Below are positions 18,500 to 26,775 of a DNA stretch of 64,000 nt, in pieces. Each line of letters begins with the position of its first letter. The first letter of the stretch is position 1. Origin of the DNA: Candidatus Stackebrandtia excrementipullorum (GTDB lineage: Bacteria; Actinomycetota; Actinomycetes; Mycobacteriales; Micromonosporaceae). The stretch lies in NCBI GenBank assembly GCA_019113825.1, contig DXGR01000001.1:1-64000 (forward strand), given 5' to 3'. The translations under genes were made by a program, and so were the position numbers. The notes beneath the pieces were generated by a model. It ran no database searches. It was not told where the DNA came from and worked only from the letters and a program-made list of their open reading frames with translations.

Positions 18500-18503
18500 C
18501 GGT

Positions 18504-18620
18504 CCAGCATATATTAATTACTGGAATAACGGAAATAAAAAATAATAATAGGGAAATAAAGTTTTCTCGTTGCGTCTACTGACTCACGAGAACCACAGTT
18601 CCCGCAAGTTACAATGCGGG
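18504..18620. promoter_or_regulatory. AT-rich, repeat-bearing divergent region, possible recombination or operator site
   Basis: About 60 bases here are nearly free of G+C, exceptional in this window. Visible elements: an imperfect dyad CCAG...CTGG at 18504-18524; direct repeats GGAAATAAA at 18531-18539 and 18552-18560, 21 bases apart (two helical turns), with a related GGAATAAC at 18523; an inverted repeat TTCTCGT/ACGAGAA at 18564-18592; and CCCGCA/TGCGGG arms at 18601-18620, just before the recombinase start. Confidence 0.6.
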
Positions 18621-18621
18621 G

Positions 18622-19593
18622 ATGCTTCCCGTGTCCTTCACGGCTCCGGCCGACAACACACCCGTCCCCGCCGACAACCCGGACCCGTACCGCAGTTATT
18701 TGGAATCACTGTCCAGCGCCGAATCGCGTCGCACCATGCGCGGCTGCCTCGACCGGATCGCCCGGTTGCAAACCGGCGACCCCGATACCACCGGCGCCGG
18801 GCAGCCATGGCACCTGCTTCGCTACCAACACACCGCCGCCATCCGCGCGACAATGATCAACCAAGGGTGGTCGGCCGCCCACATCAACAAACACCTGGTC
18901 GCGCTACGTCGAGTCCTCAAGGAAGCATGGCGATTGGGCAACATGACCGCCGACGAATACCAACAGGCCACCGACCTCCAGGCCGTGACCGGGCACCGCC
19001 TTCCCGCCGGAAGCCACATGCCCAAGGAGGTGCTCGCCGCCGTCCTGGCCGACTGCGACAACGACGACTCCATCACGGGCACCAGGGACGCCGCCGTGAT
19101 CGCGGCCCTCTACTCCACCGGATGCCGCCGAACCGAGCTTGCACGGCTGACCATCGCCGACTACGACCCCGGCGACCGCAGCCTGCGTGTCCTGGGTAAA
19201 GGCCAAAAAGAACGACGTGTGTACCTCACATCGCAAACGATCTCGCGGCTTCACCGGTGGCTTTCACGACGCGGACGGCAACCCGGAGCACTGTTTTGTC
19301 CGTTGAGTAAAGCCGGGCGTCCCCGAATCCGTAACGGTGTTCCCGCGCACATGACCGGTCAGGCGATCGCCGACATCCTCGCCCGACGCAGCAGAAACGC
19401 CGACGTCGGCCACTACACGCCACATGACATGCGCCGCACCTTCATAGGTGACCTCCTGGACGCGGGCGTCGACTTGGCGACAACCCAACAGCTGGTGGGA
19501 CACTCCTCCCCCGACACCACCGCCAGATATGACCGTCGCCCCGACTCCCGACGTAGAGACGCCGTCGACAGACTGGAACTGCCAGGGGTGTGA
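18622..19593 (+). CDS. Tyrosine recombinase/integrase
   Basis: A 323-residue site-specific recombinase. An N-terminal SAM-like core-binding domain (about 22-115) is followed by the catalytic domain with all residues: R169 in STGCRRTELARL, the beta-hairpin lysine in GKGQKERRVYL, H268 and R271 in TPHDMRRTF, H294 in LVGHSSPDTT and the nucleophile Y303 in TARYDRR. There is no adjacent phage or conjugation gene, excisionase or tRNA, so this is not an obvious integrated element. It is divergent from the coiled-coil protein and they share the AT-rich region. ATG 18622 lies directly after a hairpin; a longer frame upstream was not supported. Confidence 0.93.
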   Translation: MLPVSFTAPADNTPVPADNPDPYRSYLESLSSAESRRTMRGCLDRIARLQTGDPDTTGAGQPWHLLRYQHTAAIRATMINQGWSAAHINKHLVALRRVLKEAWRLGNMTADEYQQATDLQAVTGHRLPAGSHMPKEVLAAVLADCDNDDSITGTRDAAVIAALYSTGCRRTELARLTIADYDPGDRSLRVLGKGQKERRVYLTSQTISRLHRWLSRRGRQPGALFCPLSKAGRPRIRNGVPAHMTGQAIADILARRSRNADVGHYTPHDMRRTFIGDLLDAGVDLATTQQLVGHSSPDTTARYDRRPDSRRRDAVDRLELPGV

Positions 19594-19800
19594 CCTGCGA
19601 AAACGCCGCCAGAGGCCCGTAGGGCGCCGAACTCGATCGGACCCGGCACCCGGTATAGGTGAAGTCGGGTCGCATCCCATTATTGGAAGCCAAATCTACG
19701 GCAGCTCTCGAGGCGGCCACAGAAACCTTTACCGGGACGTCCCCGTCTGCACCGGACGAGGAAAACCGATCGCCCGATCCCGCAAGGGTGAGTATCGTCT

Positions 19801-20202
19801 GTGGACATGGCATGCCGTATCAGCGAACTGGTCGTCGAATGCGCCGATCCCGAACGGCTCGCCACATTCTGGAGTGAGGCTCTCGACTACGTCGAACTGT
19901 CTCGCGACGACGACGGCAGTATCGAGATCGGGCCGGCCACCGGCTTCGGCGGCTTGCAACCCGTCGTGGTGTTGAGCCCTGATCTTGCACCTCGTCCCGA
20001 AGGCGTCCGGCTGCACATCGACGTCAACCCCACCGACGGTGACCACGAGACCGAACGGGAACGGCTGCTGGCGCTGGGCGCTACCACCGCAGACGTCGGC
20101 CAAACCGGCACCGAACCCTGGGATGTTCTCGCCGATCCCGAAGGTAACGTCTTCTGCCTTCTTCACGCTCGGATTCGACCCTCCTGTTCGTTTCCGTCGT
20201 GA
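19801..20202 (+). CDS. VOC superfamily (glyoxalase-like) protein
   Basis: A 133-residue protein of the vicinal oxygen chelate fold, glyoxalase-like subgroup. Two beta-alpha-beta-beta-beta modules are visible: CRISELVVECADPERLATFW with WSEALDYVEL, then VRLHIDVNPTDGDHETERER and EPWDVLADPEGNVFCLL. The typical WxVLxDPEGNEFC block is present. Such proteins bind metal and small hydrophobic ligands, including some that give drug resistance, but no substrate can be named. GTG 19801 has AAGGGTGAG upstream; ATG 19807 is an alternative. Confidence 0.85.
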   Translation: MDMACRISELVVECADPERLATFWSEALDYVELSRDDDGSIEIGPATGFGGLQPVVVLSPDLAPRPEGVRLHIDVNPTDGDHETERERLLALGATTADVGQTGTEPWDVLADPEGNVFCLLHARIRPSCSFPS

Positions 20203-20256
20203 ACGCTCCGCCTTCCAAGACCGCTGAGCCTCCACCGACACGAATGCGAGATCGAC

Positions 20257-21489
20257 ATGTTCTCACTTCAGCTGAGACACGACACCGTCTTGCGTCCCCT
20301 GGCCGTATGGCACGCCGAGGAATTCGCCGCCCACATGGACCAAGTCCGTGAACACATCCGACCCTGGGTGGGACCCTCGTTCGTCACCGACAACGTCGAC
20401 GGAGCACGCAACACCATCCGTCGCTACGCCGACCGTCAAGCGGCCGACTCCGGTGGCCTCTACGGCATCTGGAGTCACGGCGACCTTGTCGGTGGCGTCA
20501 TGTTCACCCGTTTTTGTGAAGCCGAAGGCATGTGCGAGGTGGGTTGCTGGGTGTGCCCGGAGTTCGAAGGCCGCGGGCTGGTAACCGAGGCATGCCGTGT
20601 TCTCATCGACTGGGCGTTCATCGACCGGGGACTACACCGCGCCGAATGGCACTGTCGCGCCGACAACGACCGCAGCATCGCCGTCGCCAAACGCCTCGGC
20701 ATGACCCTCGAAGGGGTCATGCGGTCGTCTTGGCCTTACCAGGGCGTCCGTTACGACACACAGGTTTGGGCGGTCCTGGCGCACGAATGGCGAAGCCGAT
20801 GCGGTGACCACACCAAACGACCTCACGGACCTGAACCGCGACATGCGCGCACCGACTGCTTCCGGGCACCGTCTATATGCGAATTATGTGTTTACGACCT
20901 CGCGCTCTTCGACAGCCCCCGCGCCACCCTTCAGGCCTCGCCAGGCGGAACGCAGCATCGTAGTTGCCCGATCTCGGCGACGTTCTTCGTCAATTCGATG
21001 TTCACCCACGGCACAAGGCCGGCAACGTGTTCACTTGGCGTGAAGCAGCCACGGAAACCCTGTCGGCGCGGGGCGTTGAACAGGCATTCTCGCCACAGAT
21101 GTCGGGTCAACCAGGCGATCGTCGGCACGGGGACAAAAGACGGCTCGAAGCCGGCGATCCGGCCACCGCGGTCGTCGCGGTGCATCGTCCAACACAATGG
21201 TGTCGGCTCCTACCGGAAATCGGCCGGTGTCAGCCTTGACAGGTGCTACTCCGACAATGCACAGGCCACATCGAACCGGTCAAGGGCCATGTCACGGCGT
21301 CGATCGTTCATCGTCATAGGTTCCCGCACTCCGCATAAAGACATCCCATATGCGGTGAGTGACACCGCTGGCCACAAGGCACCCGTCATCAACGGGGTAG
21401 ACGCGATTCGATCTCCTTCAGCAACGCCGGGTCGTCGGGGGCGGTCCCGGGACGGAATCTGGCCACCGGCCGCCCCGAAGTGTCGATGA
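20257..21489 (+). CDS. GNAT acetyltransferase with abnormal C-terminal read-through
   Basis: Residues 1 to about 185 are a ribosomal-protein (RimJ/RimL-like) GNAT: LRHDTVLRPLAVWHAEEFAA, GIWSHGDLVGGVMF, the acetyl-CoA region CPEFEGRGLVTEACRVL and AIAVAKRLGM-type helix (NDRSIAVAKRLGMTLEGV). The family normally ends soon after VWAVLAHEWRSR. Here the frame stays open for about 225 more residues of Cys/Arg/Ser-rich sequence with no family resemblance, running antisense through the DinB remnant and into glutathione peroxidase. The normal stop was probably lost; in another frame a TGA occurs at 20805. The domain is certain, the true 3' end is not. Confidence 0.75.
   Translation: MFSLQLRHDTVLRPLAVWHAEEFAAHMDQVREHIRPWVGPSFVTDNVDGARNTIRRYADRQAADSGGLYGIWSHGDLVGGVMFTRFCEAEGMCEVGCWVCPEFEGRGLVTEACRVLIDWAFIDRGLHRAEWHCRADNDRSIAVAKRLGMTLEGVMRSSWPYQGVRYDTQVWAVLAHEWRSRCGDHTKRPHGPEPRHARTDCFRAPSICELCVYDLALFDSPRATLQASPGGTQHRSCPISATFFVNSMFTHGTRPATCSLGVKQPRKPCRRGALNRHSRHRCRVNQAIVGTGTKDGSKPAIRPPRSSRCIVQHNGVGSYRKSAGVSLDRCYSDNAQATSNRSRAMSRRRSFIVIGSRTPHKDIPYAVSDTAGHKAPVINGVDAIRSPSATPGRRGRSRDGIWPPAAPKCR
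20931..21317 (-). pseudogene. DinB/DUF664-like protein remnant with two in-frame amber codons
   Basis: In one minus-strand frame from ATG 21317: RRRDMALDRFDVACALSE, a TAG, HLSRLTPADFR, a second TAG, EPTPLCWTMHRDDRGG, FVPVPTIAWLTRHLW and, near the end, LVPWVNIELTKNVAEIGQLR. These are the landmarks of DinB_2/DUF664 metal-dependent proteins, where the second TAG stands where the family has Trp (WEP). The middle is about 80 residues too short, and the usual HVN..HHG histidines are gone. A decayed gene with nonsense codons and a deletion. Confidence 0.78.
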
Positions 21490-21877
21490 TGAACTTCTCG
21501 AAGTTCCACTGCACGTCTCCCGCCTCACCATCACCATCGGGTACGGCGGTCAGCTCACCGTACAGGGCGTGCCGGTCGGGGCCGTTGACATCGATCTTCT
21601 CGAACATCGGAAACGACACACCATAAGTGTGGGAACAAAACCGCGCGATCTCTTCGGCGGTGCCCGGTTCTTGCCCACCGAACTGGTTGCACGGGAAACC
21701 CAAGACCGCGAATCCGCGGTCGGCGAGGCGATTGTGGAGAGATTCCAACGCCCCGTACTGGGGTGTCAAACCACACCGCGACGCCACGTTCACCATCAGC
21801 AGCACCTTGTCGCTCCATGGTTGCAACGTCGTTTCGTCGCCCGACAGGGTCCGCAGGTCGATCTGAAAAATGCTCAC
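21389..21877 (-). CDS. Glutathione peroxidase family (thiol peroxidase)
   Basis: A 162-residue peroxidase that reduces hydroperoxides. The peroxidatic cysteine is C35 in NVASRCGLTPQY. LGFPCNQFGGQEPG (residues 59-72) carries the second cysteine and the catalytic Gln, and WNFEKFII (W124, N125) completes the tetrad. As it is the Cys form and actinobacteria generally lack glutathione, it most likely uses thioredoxin or mycothiol-linked reductants; that is inferred from the family. Starts at ATG 21877 and is monocistronic. Confidence 0.95.
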   Translation of the reverse strand: MSIFQIDLRTLSGDETTLQPWSDKVLLMVNVASRCGLTPQYGALESLHNRLADRGFAVLGFPCNQFGGQEPGTAEEIARFCSHTYGVSFPMFEKIDVNGPDRHALYGELTAVPDGDGEAGDVQWNFEKFIIDTSGRPVARFRPGTAPDDPALLKEIESRLPR

Positions 21878-21963
21878 CGCTTCACTCTGTCACAGTCCAA
21901 CATGCCGCGACACGCCGTCTGTGTCGGCCACTATGAGGCGCGTAAGCAGGTCACAATGTCGCG

Positions 21964-22752
21964 ATGGATTCGATCGCCCGCGCTGCCTTGACGCGCACCT
22001 ATCCCCACCATCGGTGGCGTCACGTCGCCACCAACCGGACTCGTCTGTGGGCGTTGGAGGGGGCCCCCGCCCTTTACGTCAACATCGCCCGCATCAGTGA
22101 TTCGCTTGAGCCGGGTCTCAGCCCCATGGCCGAGGCCGATCGCACTCGATGGCTGTCGGCGCAAGGGGTGCCGTGCCCCGAAGTCGTCGACGCCGGTCTT
22201 ATCGACGATGAGGAATACCTGGTGACCGGAGCCGTACCGGGGCGGCCGTTGCCCGAATTCGCTTCCGACGCCGATTACATCGACATCGTCGACGAGGTTG
22301 CCCGCACCGTTTCACGCCTTCACCGCATACCTCTGGACGAGTGTCCTTTCGACCGCCGGCTACGCGTCACGATTCCCATGGCTCAAGAGGCGGCCGGTCT
22401 GGGAGAGGTCGACCTCGCCGGTTTCGGGGGCCGCGCGATGACCACCACCACCCTGGTGACCGAACTCCTTGCCAAGGCTCGACTCGTCGGCAGGGAGGAA
22501 CCGGTTGTCTGTCATGGCAACCTGTCGGCCGACAATATCCTTATCGACCCCGATACCCGTCGCGTGGCGGCCCTGTTGGGGGCCGCGCGATGCGGTGTCG
22601 CCGACCGGTATGTCGACCTGGCGAAAACGACCGCCGGCTTGAACGAGGTCTTCGACCGCGACGCCGCTAAACGGTTCATCTACCGTTACGGTGAAAACCC
22701 GGTCGATCCCGAGCGGCTCGACTTTTACCGTCTACTTGACCGGTTCTGGTGA
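21964..22752 (+). CDS. APH(3')-fold protein lacking kinase catalytic residues (pseudokinase)
   Basis: A clean 262-residue frame that aligns along its whole length with aminoglycoside 3'-phosphotransferases: YLVTGAVPGRPLPEF, VVCHGNLSADNILIDP, CGVADRYVDLAKTTAGL and ERLDFYRLLDRFW. But the ATP-binding lysine is Asn40 (ALYVNIAR), the catalytic aspartate of the HGD motif is Asn186 (HGN) and the metal-binding aspartate is Gly206 (LLGAARCG). All three core residues are therefore lost while the fold is kept. It cannot be a normal kinase; a ligand-binding or regulatory role is possible. The end overlaps the convergent membrane-protein gene by 21 bases. Confidence 0.85.
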   Translation: MDSIARAALTRTYPHHRWRHVATNRTRLWALEGAPALYVNIARISDSLEPGLSPMAEADRTRWLSAQGVPCPEVVDAGLIDDEEYLVTGAVPGRPLPEFASDADYIDIVDEVARTVSRLHRIPLDECPFDRRLRVTIPMAQEAAGLGEVDLAGFGGRAMTTTTLVTELLAKARLVGREEPVVCHGNLSADNILIDPDTRRVAALLGAARCGVADRYVDLAKTTAGLNEVFDRDAAKRFIYRYGENPVDPERLDFYRLLDRFW

Positions 22753-24855
22753 CGGTGTCGCGGTCCCCAGGGTGACTTGACGTGCCGCGGTTGCCACCAA
22801 CAGGGGCGCCGCGACCGCGAGCGTGAACGCGGGAACGGCTATACCGGAGTCGTTGAAAGCGAACCCCAGCAGCGACGTCGTCAAGATGCCGATACCGGCG
22901 CTGAGCACGACCGGGTAACGCGCCAGCACCTGGTTGACGACGTGGGTGTGCCACAGCAGTGGCACGGCCACGCACGCACCGATGACCAGCAGTGTCAAGG
23001 GCCCGTTGGTGACAGTGCCCAGGGCTGCCGAAGCCTTTCTGAACAGTGTGTCGACGGCCGATCCGTTGAGGACTTCGCCGACAAACCGGCCCAGGTGCGT
23101 CTGCTGGTCGGGCGGGCGCATGTAGTCGACGATCATGATGACGCTGATCGTGGCGGCCCCGGCCAGCAAACTGGCCAGGACCTTCTTGATGGACAGGCGC
23201 CTCCCCGATGCGTGCATGCCCGCCAGGATGAACGCCGGCGTCAACGCGATCACTCCACCAACGTCATTGCCCCAGCCCGGCAGGCCGTCGATCAGGATCG
23301 CCGTTCCCGCCAGTACGGTGATGACACCGGCTCGCCACCAGCCTGACAGTCGACTGGTCGCATACAACACGGCCAAAAGCGTTCCCGCCGCAAAGACACC
23401 GAACGCATAGTTACCCATGCCGGTGAACCGCGCTCCGGTGATCGCCGAATAGCCCGTCAGCGAGTTGAACTGCAAGTTCGTTCCGGTTATACAGTCGACG
23501 CCGACGACGATCGCGGTCACTCCCGCCACGACTCCCGCCGGGCCAAGGGGGTGGCGACGCCACGGGCCCCACCACGCGGCCACCGCGACGGCCAGGCTGA
23601 TCGCCACCATCAACAGCCACAGTGTCACCGCCGGACGCTGATTCTGCCACCAAGGCAACGCATTGACCAGCAAAGACGCCACCGGAAGCGATGCCACCGC
23701 CAACGCGACCGGAAGCAGTATTTTCGCCAGCGGGCGGTGATGTGGTCGTCTGCTGCGTCGACACAACACCACCGCTGCGGCGATCACCAGTAGACCCAGG
23801 ATCGTCAACGTCGAATAGAACCCGTCGGACAACGGCGGGATTTGTTGACCGGCCAGGTTGGTGTTGATGCCGGTGTCGACGGTGGCGGCCGTGTTTCCAG
23901 GCCGGATGCTGGTAGGTCGCATCGGTTGCCCGGTCATACCCGAACCGTTGGGGTCCTCACCGGTCAACGTCACCACGGTCGGACCGATGTCGGCCAACTG
24001 GACGTACCCGTCGCGTCGGGTCGCCGCCGATACGAGCCAGCGGCCGTCGTATCCGTCGCCACGCAACATGATCGGGTGAAGATTCACCGGGATCTCGGTA
24101 TCGGAGATGCCGGCCACCATCAGGACAGCGTCGGGTTCGATTACATTCAGCAGTGCTGCGACCGCGTCATCGGCTTCGGCGACGGAGGCTTGTCTTATCG
24201 CATCCTCGCCGTAGACGGGCGTCTGAGGGTCGACCATGGTGGCCGGGCAGTCGGCGTTGAAGTCGGCCATTTCCTGCCGATTGTCCGGGATGGCCTTGCG
24301 ATACCGGTCGACCAGGCCGTCGCCGTGCGCCGCGGCGACCGAACCGCCGGGGCCGATGGCCGCCACACAACCGACCAGGTCCGCCAGCAGGCCGGGAGAG
24401 GTTTTGTAACTGAGTTCGGCGTTGGAGATGGTGAGCTCGTTCTCGCCGGCCAGGTACCAGGCGCCGTCGGTGCCCGTCAACGGCGGACCGATCAGAGACC
24501 CCAGTGGACAAACGGCTCCGGATCCGTAGTTGGAACGTGCGCGATTGCCGGCCCCGATGGAGGCCCACGCGTCATCGGGACAGGTTTTGGCTGGATATGA
24601 CCGAACGGCCAACGAGGCAGCGGCACTGTGCCCCAACAGGTCCCACATCGCGGGAGTGTTCTGCGCATCCAAATCCGTCCACAACAGATTTGGTATGCCG
24701 ACGAAATACACGCGCTGACCCGACGGCGACTCCTCGGCCGCCGCAGGTGGAACCGCCGGAACCAACGCTACGGCGATCACCAGCAGCATCAGCCACCACG
24801 CACTCCTACCGCGAGCGCGCCAACGACTTCCACCCACTGTCAACGGCCTTGCCAC
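22732..24855 (-). CDS. Large integral membrane protein with extracytoplasmic AlkP-like domain
   Basis: A 707-residue membrane protein. A signal-anchor (WWLMLLVIAVALVPAVPPAA) is followed by an extracytoplasmic region of about 310 residues. This has GQRVYFVGIPNLLWTDLDAQ, DAWASIGAGNRA and LADIGPTVVTLTGE, a pattern seen in degenerate alkaline-phosphatase-superfamily folds; the metal ligands are not obvious. Then come about ten transmembrane segments (for instance LTILGLLVIAAAVVL, AGVVAGVTAIVVGV and ALTPAFILAGM). Related proteins are common in actinobacteria with unknown function, and an envelope role is a guess. The gene stands alone, divergent from the exonuclease III gene. Confidence 0.8.
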   Translation of the reverse strand: MARPLTVGGSRWRARGRSAWWLMLLVIAVALVPAVPPAAAEESPSGQRVYFVGIPNLLWTDLDAQNTPAMWDLLGHSAAASLAVRSYPAKTCPDDAWASIGAGNRARSNYGSGAVCPLGSLIGPPLTGTDGAWYLAGENELTISNAELSYKTSPGLLADLVGCVAAIGPGGSVAAAHGDGLVDRYRKAIPDNRQEMADFNADCPATMVDPQTPVYGEDAIRQASVAEADDAVAALLNVIEPDAVLMVAGISDTEIPVNLHPIMLRGDGYDGRWLVSAATRRDGYVQLADIGPTVVTLTGEDPNGSGMTGQPMRPTSIRPGNTAATVDTGINTNLAGQQIPPLSDGFYSTLTILGLLVIAAAVVLCRRSRRPHHRPLAKILLPVALAVASLPVASLLVNALPWWQNQRPAVTLWLLMVAISLAVAVAAWWGPWRRHPLGPAGVVAGVTAIVVGVDCITGTNLQFNSLTGYSAITGARFTGMGNYAFGVFAAGTLLAVLYATSRLSGWWRAGVITVLAGTAILIDGLPGWGNDVGGVIALTPAFILAGMHASGRRLSIKKVLASLLAGAATISVIMIVDYMRPPDQQTHLGRFVGEVLNGSAVDTLFRKASAALGTVTNGPLTLLVIGACVAVPLLWHTHVVNQVLARYPVVLSAGIGILTTSLLGFAFNDSGIAVPAFTLAVAAPLLVATAARQVTLGTATPSPEPVK

Positions 24856-24993
24856 GCGGCGAGTATATGGGGCACCGAAAAACGGTCACCGTCGCGAGGG
24901 CACACACGGTGGGGCGCCACCCTGCTACCCGATACGGGGCATACGACACCCGCGACGCAAAACACCCTCACCAGCGGCACCGCGCCACCGGGT

Positions 24994-25800
24994 ATGGTCG
25001 GCGACGTGCTCACCGTTACCACCGCCAACGTCAACGGCATCCGCGCCGCAGCCCGTAAAGGATTCGTCGAATGGCTGACCGCCACCGACGCCGATGTGGT
25101 GTGCCTCCAGGAGGTACGCGCCACCGAGGAACAGGTCCCCGAACAGGTCCGTGCGGTCGAGGGATGGCACTGGCTGTTGGCTCCGGCCGAACAGAAAGGC
25201 CGGGCGGGTGTAGCGATCCTGAGCCGATCACAACCACAACGCACCCGCGTCGGCTTCGGGTCGACCGAGTTCGACGTCACGGGGCGTTACGTGGAGATCG
25301 ACCTGCCGGGATTGACGGTGGCCAGCCTCTACCTGCCTTCGGGAGAGACCGGGACGGTGCGGCAGGACCAAAAAGAACGCTTCATGAAGGAGTTCTTCAC
25401 CTACCTGGTGGGTCTGAGGGAACGTGCGGCCGCCGACGGCCGTGAAGTCCTGGTGTGTGGGGACTGGAACATCGCCCACCGCGAAGAGGACTTGAAAAAC
25501 TGGAAGGGCAACCGTAAGACCGCGGGTTTCCTCCCCGAAGAGCGGGAATGGCTGACCCAGCTGTACGAGCAGGGGTACGTCGACGTGGTCCGTGCGTTGC
25601 AGCCCGACGGGGCGGGACCGTACTCGTGGTGGTCCTATCGTGGACGCGCTTTCGATAACGACGCCGGTTGGCGTATCGACCTGCACGTGGCCACCTCGAT
25701 GTTGGCGCAGAACGCGTCGTCTGCGGTGGTCGAACGCGCCGCCTCCCACGACCTTCGATGGTCGGACCATTCACCCGTGACCGTGACCTACATGGTGTGA
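24994..25800 (+). CDS. xth: Exodeoxyribonuclease III (AP endonuclease)
   Basis: A 268-residue endonuclease/exonuclease/phosphatase-fold enzyme of base-excision repair that cuts at abasic sites and trims 3' ends. Landmarks: TTANVNGIRAAARKGF, ADVVCLQEVRA with the metal-binding Glu, ASLYLPSGE, the active-site CGDWNIAHREEDLKNW, and the final SDHSPVTVTY with the Asp-His pair. ATG 24994 or GTG 25006 are both possible starts. An HhH-GPD glycosylase gene follows after 41 bases, so the pair probably forms a repair operon. Confidence 0.93.
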   Translation: MVGDVLTVTTANVNGIRAAARKGFVEWLTATDADVVCLQEVRATEEQVPEQVRAVEGWHWLLAPAEQKGRAGVAILSRSQPQRTRVGFGSTEFDVTGRYVEIDLPGLTVASLYLPSGETGTVRQDQKERFMKEFFTYLVGLRERAAADGREVLVCGDWNIAHREEDLKNWKGNRKTAGFLPEEREWLTQLYEQGYVDVVRALQPDGAGPYSWWSYRGRAFDNDAGWRIDLHVATSMLAQNASSAVVERAASHDLRWSDHSPVTVTYMV

Positions 25801-25841
25801 ACCGGCGCGGTCGGCGCCGCCGGCTGCATAGGGTTGACACC

Positions 25842-26414
25842 ATGACCGACACGTTGTGGTTGACCGACGACGCCGACGCCAACGCGTTGTTGTCGCGTAG
25901 CCGAACAGCTGTGCTCGTCGGTGCCCTTTTGGATCAGCAGGTGCCGATGGAGTGGGCGTTTGCCGGCCCGTACACGATCGCCTCTCGCATGGGAACAGAC
26001 GATGTGGATGTACACGCCGTCGCGGAATCCGACCTTGATCGTCTCGAGGCGGTGTTCGCGACCAAACCGGCAGTGCACCGGTACCCGTCGGCGATGGCGA
26101 AACGTGTCCAGGCGTTGTGCGCCTACCTGGTGGAACACTACGACGGCGACGTCGACGGGATCTGGCGTGACGTGGCGTCGGGTGACGAACTACGACAACG
26201 ATTGGAGGCGCTTCCAGGGTTCGGCCGACAAAAGGCTCAAGTGTTCACGGCGCTGCTGGGAAAACAATTGGGCATCGCCCCGCAGGGTTGGCGGGAAGCC
26301 GCCGGCGGCTACGGGGACACGTCGGTGTTCCGTTCGATTGCCGACGTGACCGGTCCCGAATCGCTCGACAAGGTACGTCAAACGAAAAAGGCGTCGAAGC
26401 GGCGCTCCCGGTAG
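25842..26414 (+). CDS. HhH-GPD base-excision repair family protein
   Basis: A 190-residue protein of the HhH-GPD glycosylase superfamily. The helix-hairpin-helix is LEALPGFGRQKAQVFTALLG, and an N-terminal LVGALLDQQVPMEWAF matches the actinobacterial subgroup. The usual catalytic Asp after the hairpin is not evident in the short C-terminus, so glycosylase activity is uncertain. Downstream of exonuclease III, which would process its product. ATG 25842 has no strong Shine-Dalgarno; the spacing suggests cotranscription. Confidence 0.85.
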   Translation: MTDTLWLTDDADANALLSRSRTAVLVGALLDQQVPMEWAFAGPYTIASRMGTDDVDVHAVAESDLDRLEAVFATKPAVHRYPSAMAKRVQALCAYLVEHYDGDVDGIWRDVASGDELRQRLEALPGFGRQKAQVFTALLGKQLGIAPQGWREAAGGYGDTSVFRSIADVTGPESLDKVRQTKKASKRRSR

Positions 26415-26478
26415 CCGTCACCCACACACCAGCCGGTATCCGGCCCGCCGTGTCGTCCCGTCGACATACGGTGAACAC

Positions 26479-26757
26479 ATGTGCAGAAACATCAAACGTC
26501 TCCACAACTTCACGCCGCCGGCCACATCCGACGAAATCCACGACGCCGCGTTGCAGTACGTTCGGAAAATCACCGGAGCCACACAGCCGTCGGCGGTCAA
26601 CCGTGAAGCCTTCGACACCGCCGTTCAACGGGTGGCCGACGCGACCACAGCCCTGCTCGACGGCCTCGTCACCACCGCGCCACCGCGCACTCGTGAAGCC
26701 GAGGCCGCCCGTGCCAAAGCCAGAGCCGCCAAACGATTCGGTCCCAAAGCCGCCTGA
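26479..26757 (+). CDS. DUF2277 family protein
   Basis: A 92-residue cytoplasmic protein with the family's unmistakable start MCRNIKRLHNFTPPATSDEI, then ALQYVRKITGATQPSAVNRE and a basic, Ala-rich helical tail (AEAARAKARAAKRFGP). DUF2277 has no known function. It is followed after 18 bases by the MpaB-family gene and may share its transcript. Confidence 0.92.
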   Translation: MCRNIKRLHNFTPPATSDEIHDAALQYVRKITGATQPSAVNREAFDTAVQRVADATTALLDGLVTTAPPRTREAEAARAKARAAKRFGPKAA

Positions 26758-26775
26758 GCCGATTACCGTTGAGAC

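Noticed and set aside
17366..19593. An integrated prophage or ICE around the tyrosine recombinase
   Set aside because: No structural, packaging, conjugation, relaxase or excisionase genes on either side, and ordinary chromosomal genes flank it closely.
20931..21317. Pyrrolysine-type recoding of the two TAG codons in the DinB remnant
   Set aside because: The gene also has a large internal deletion and lacks its metal histidines, so decay explains the stops.
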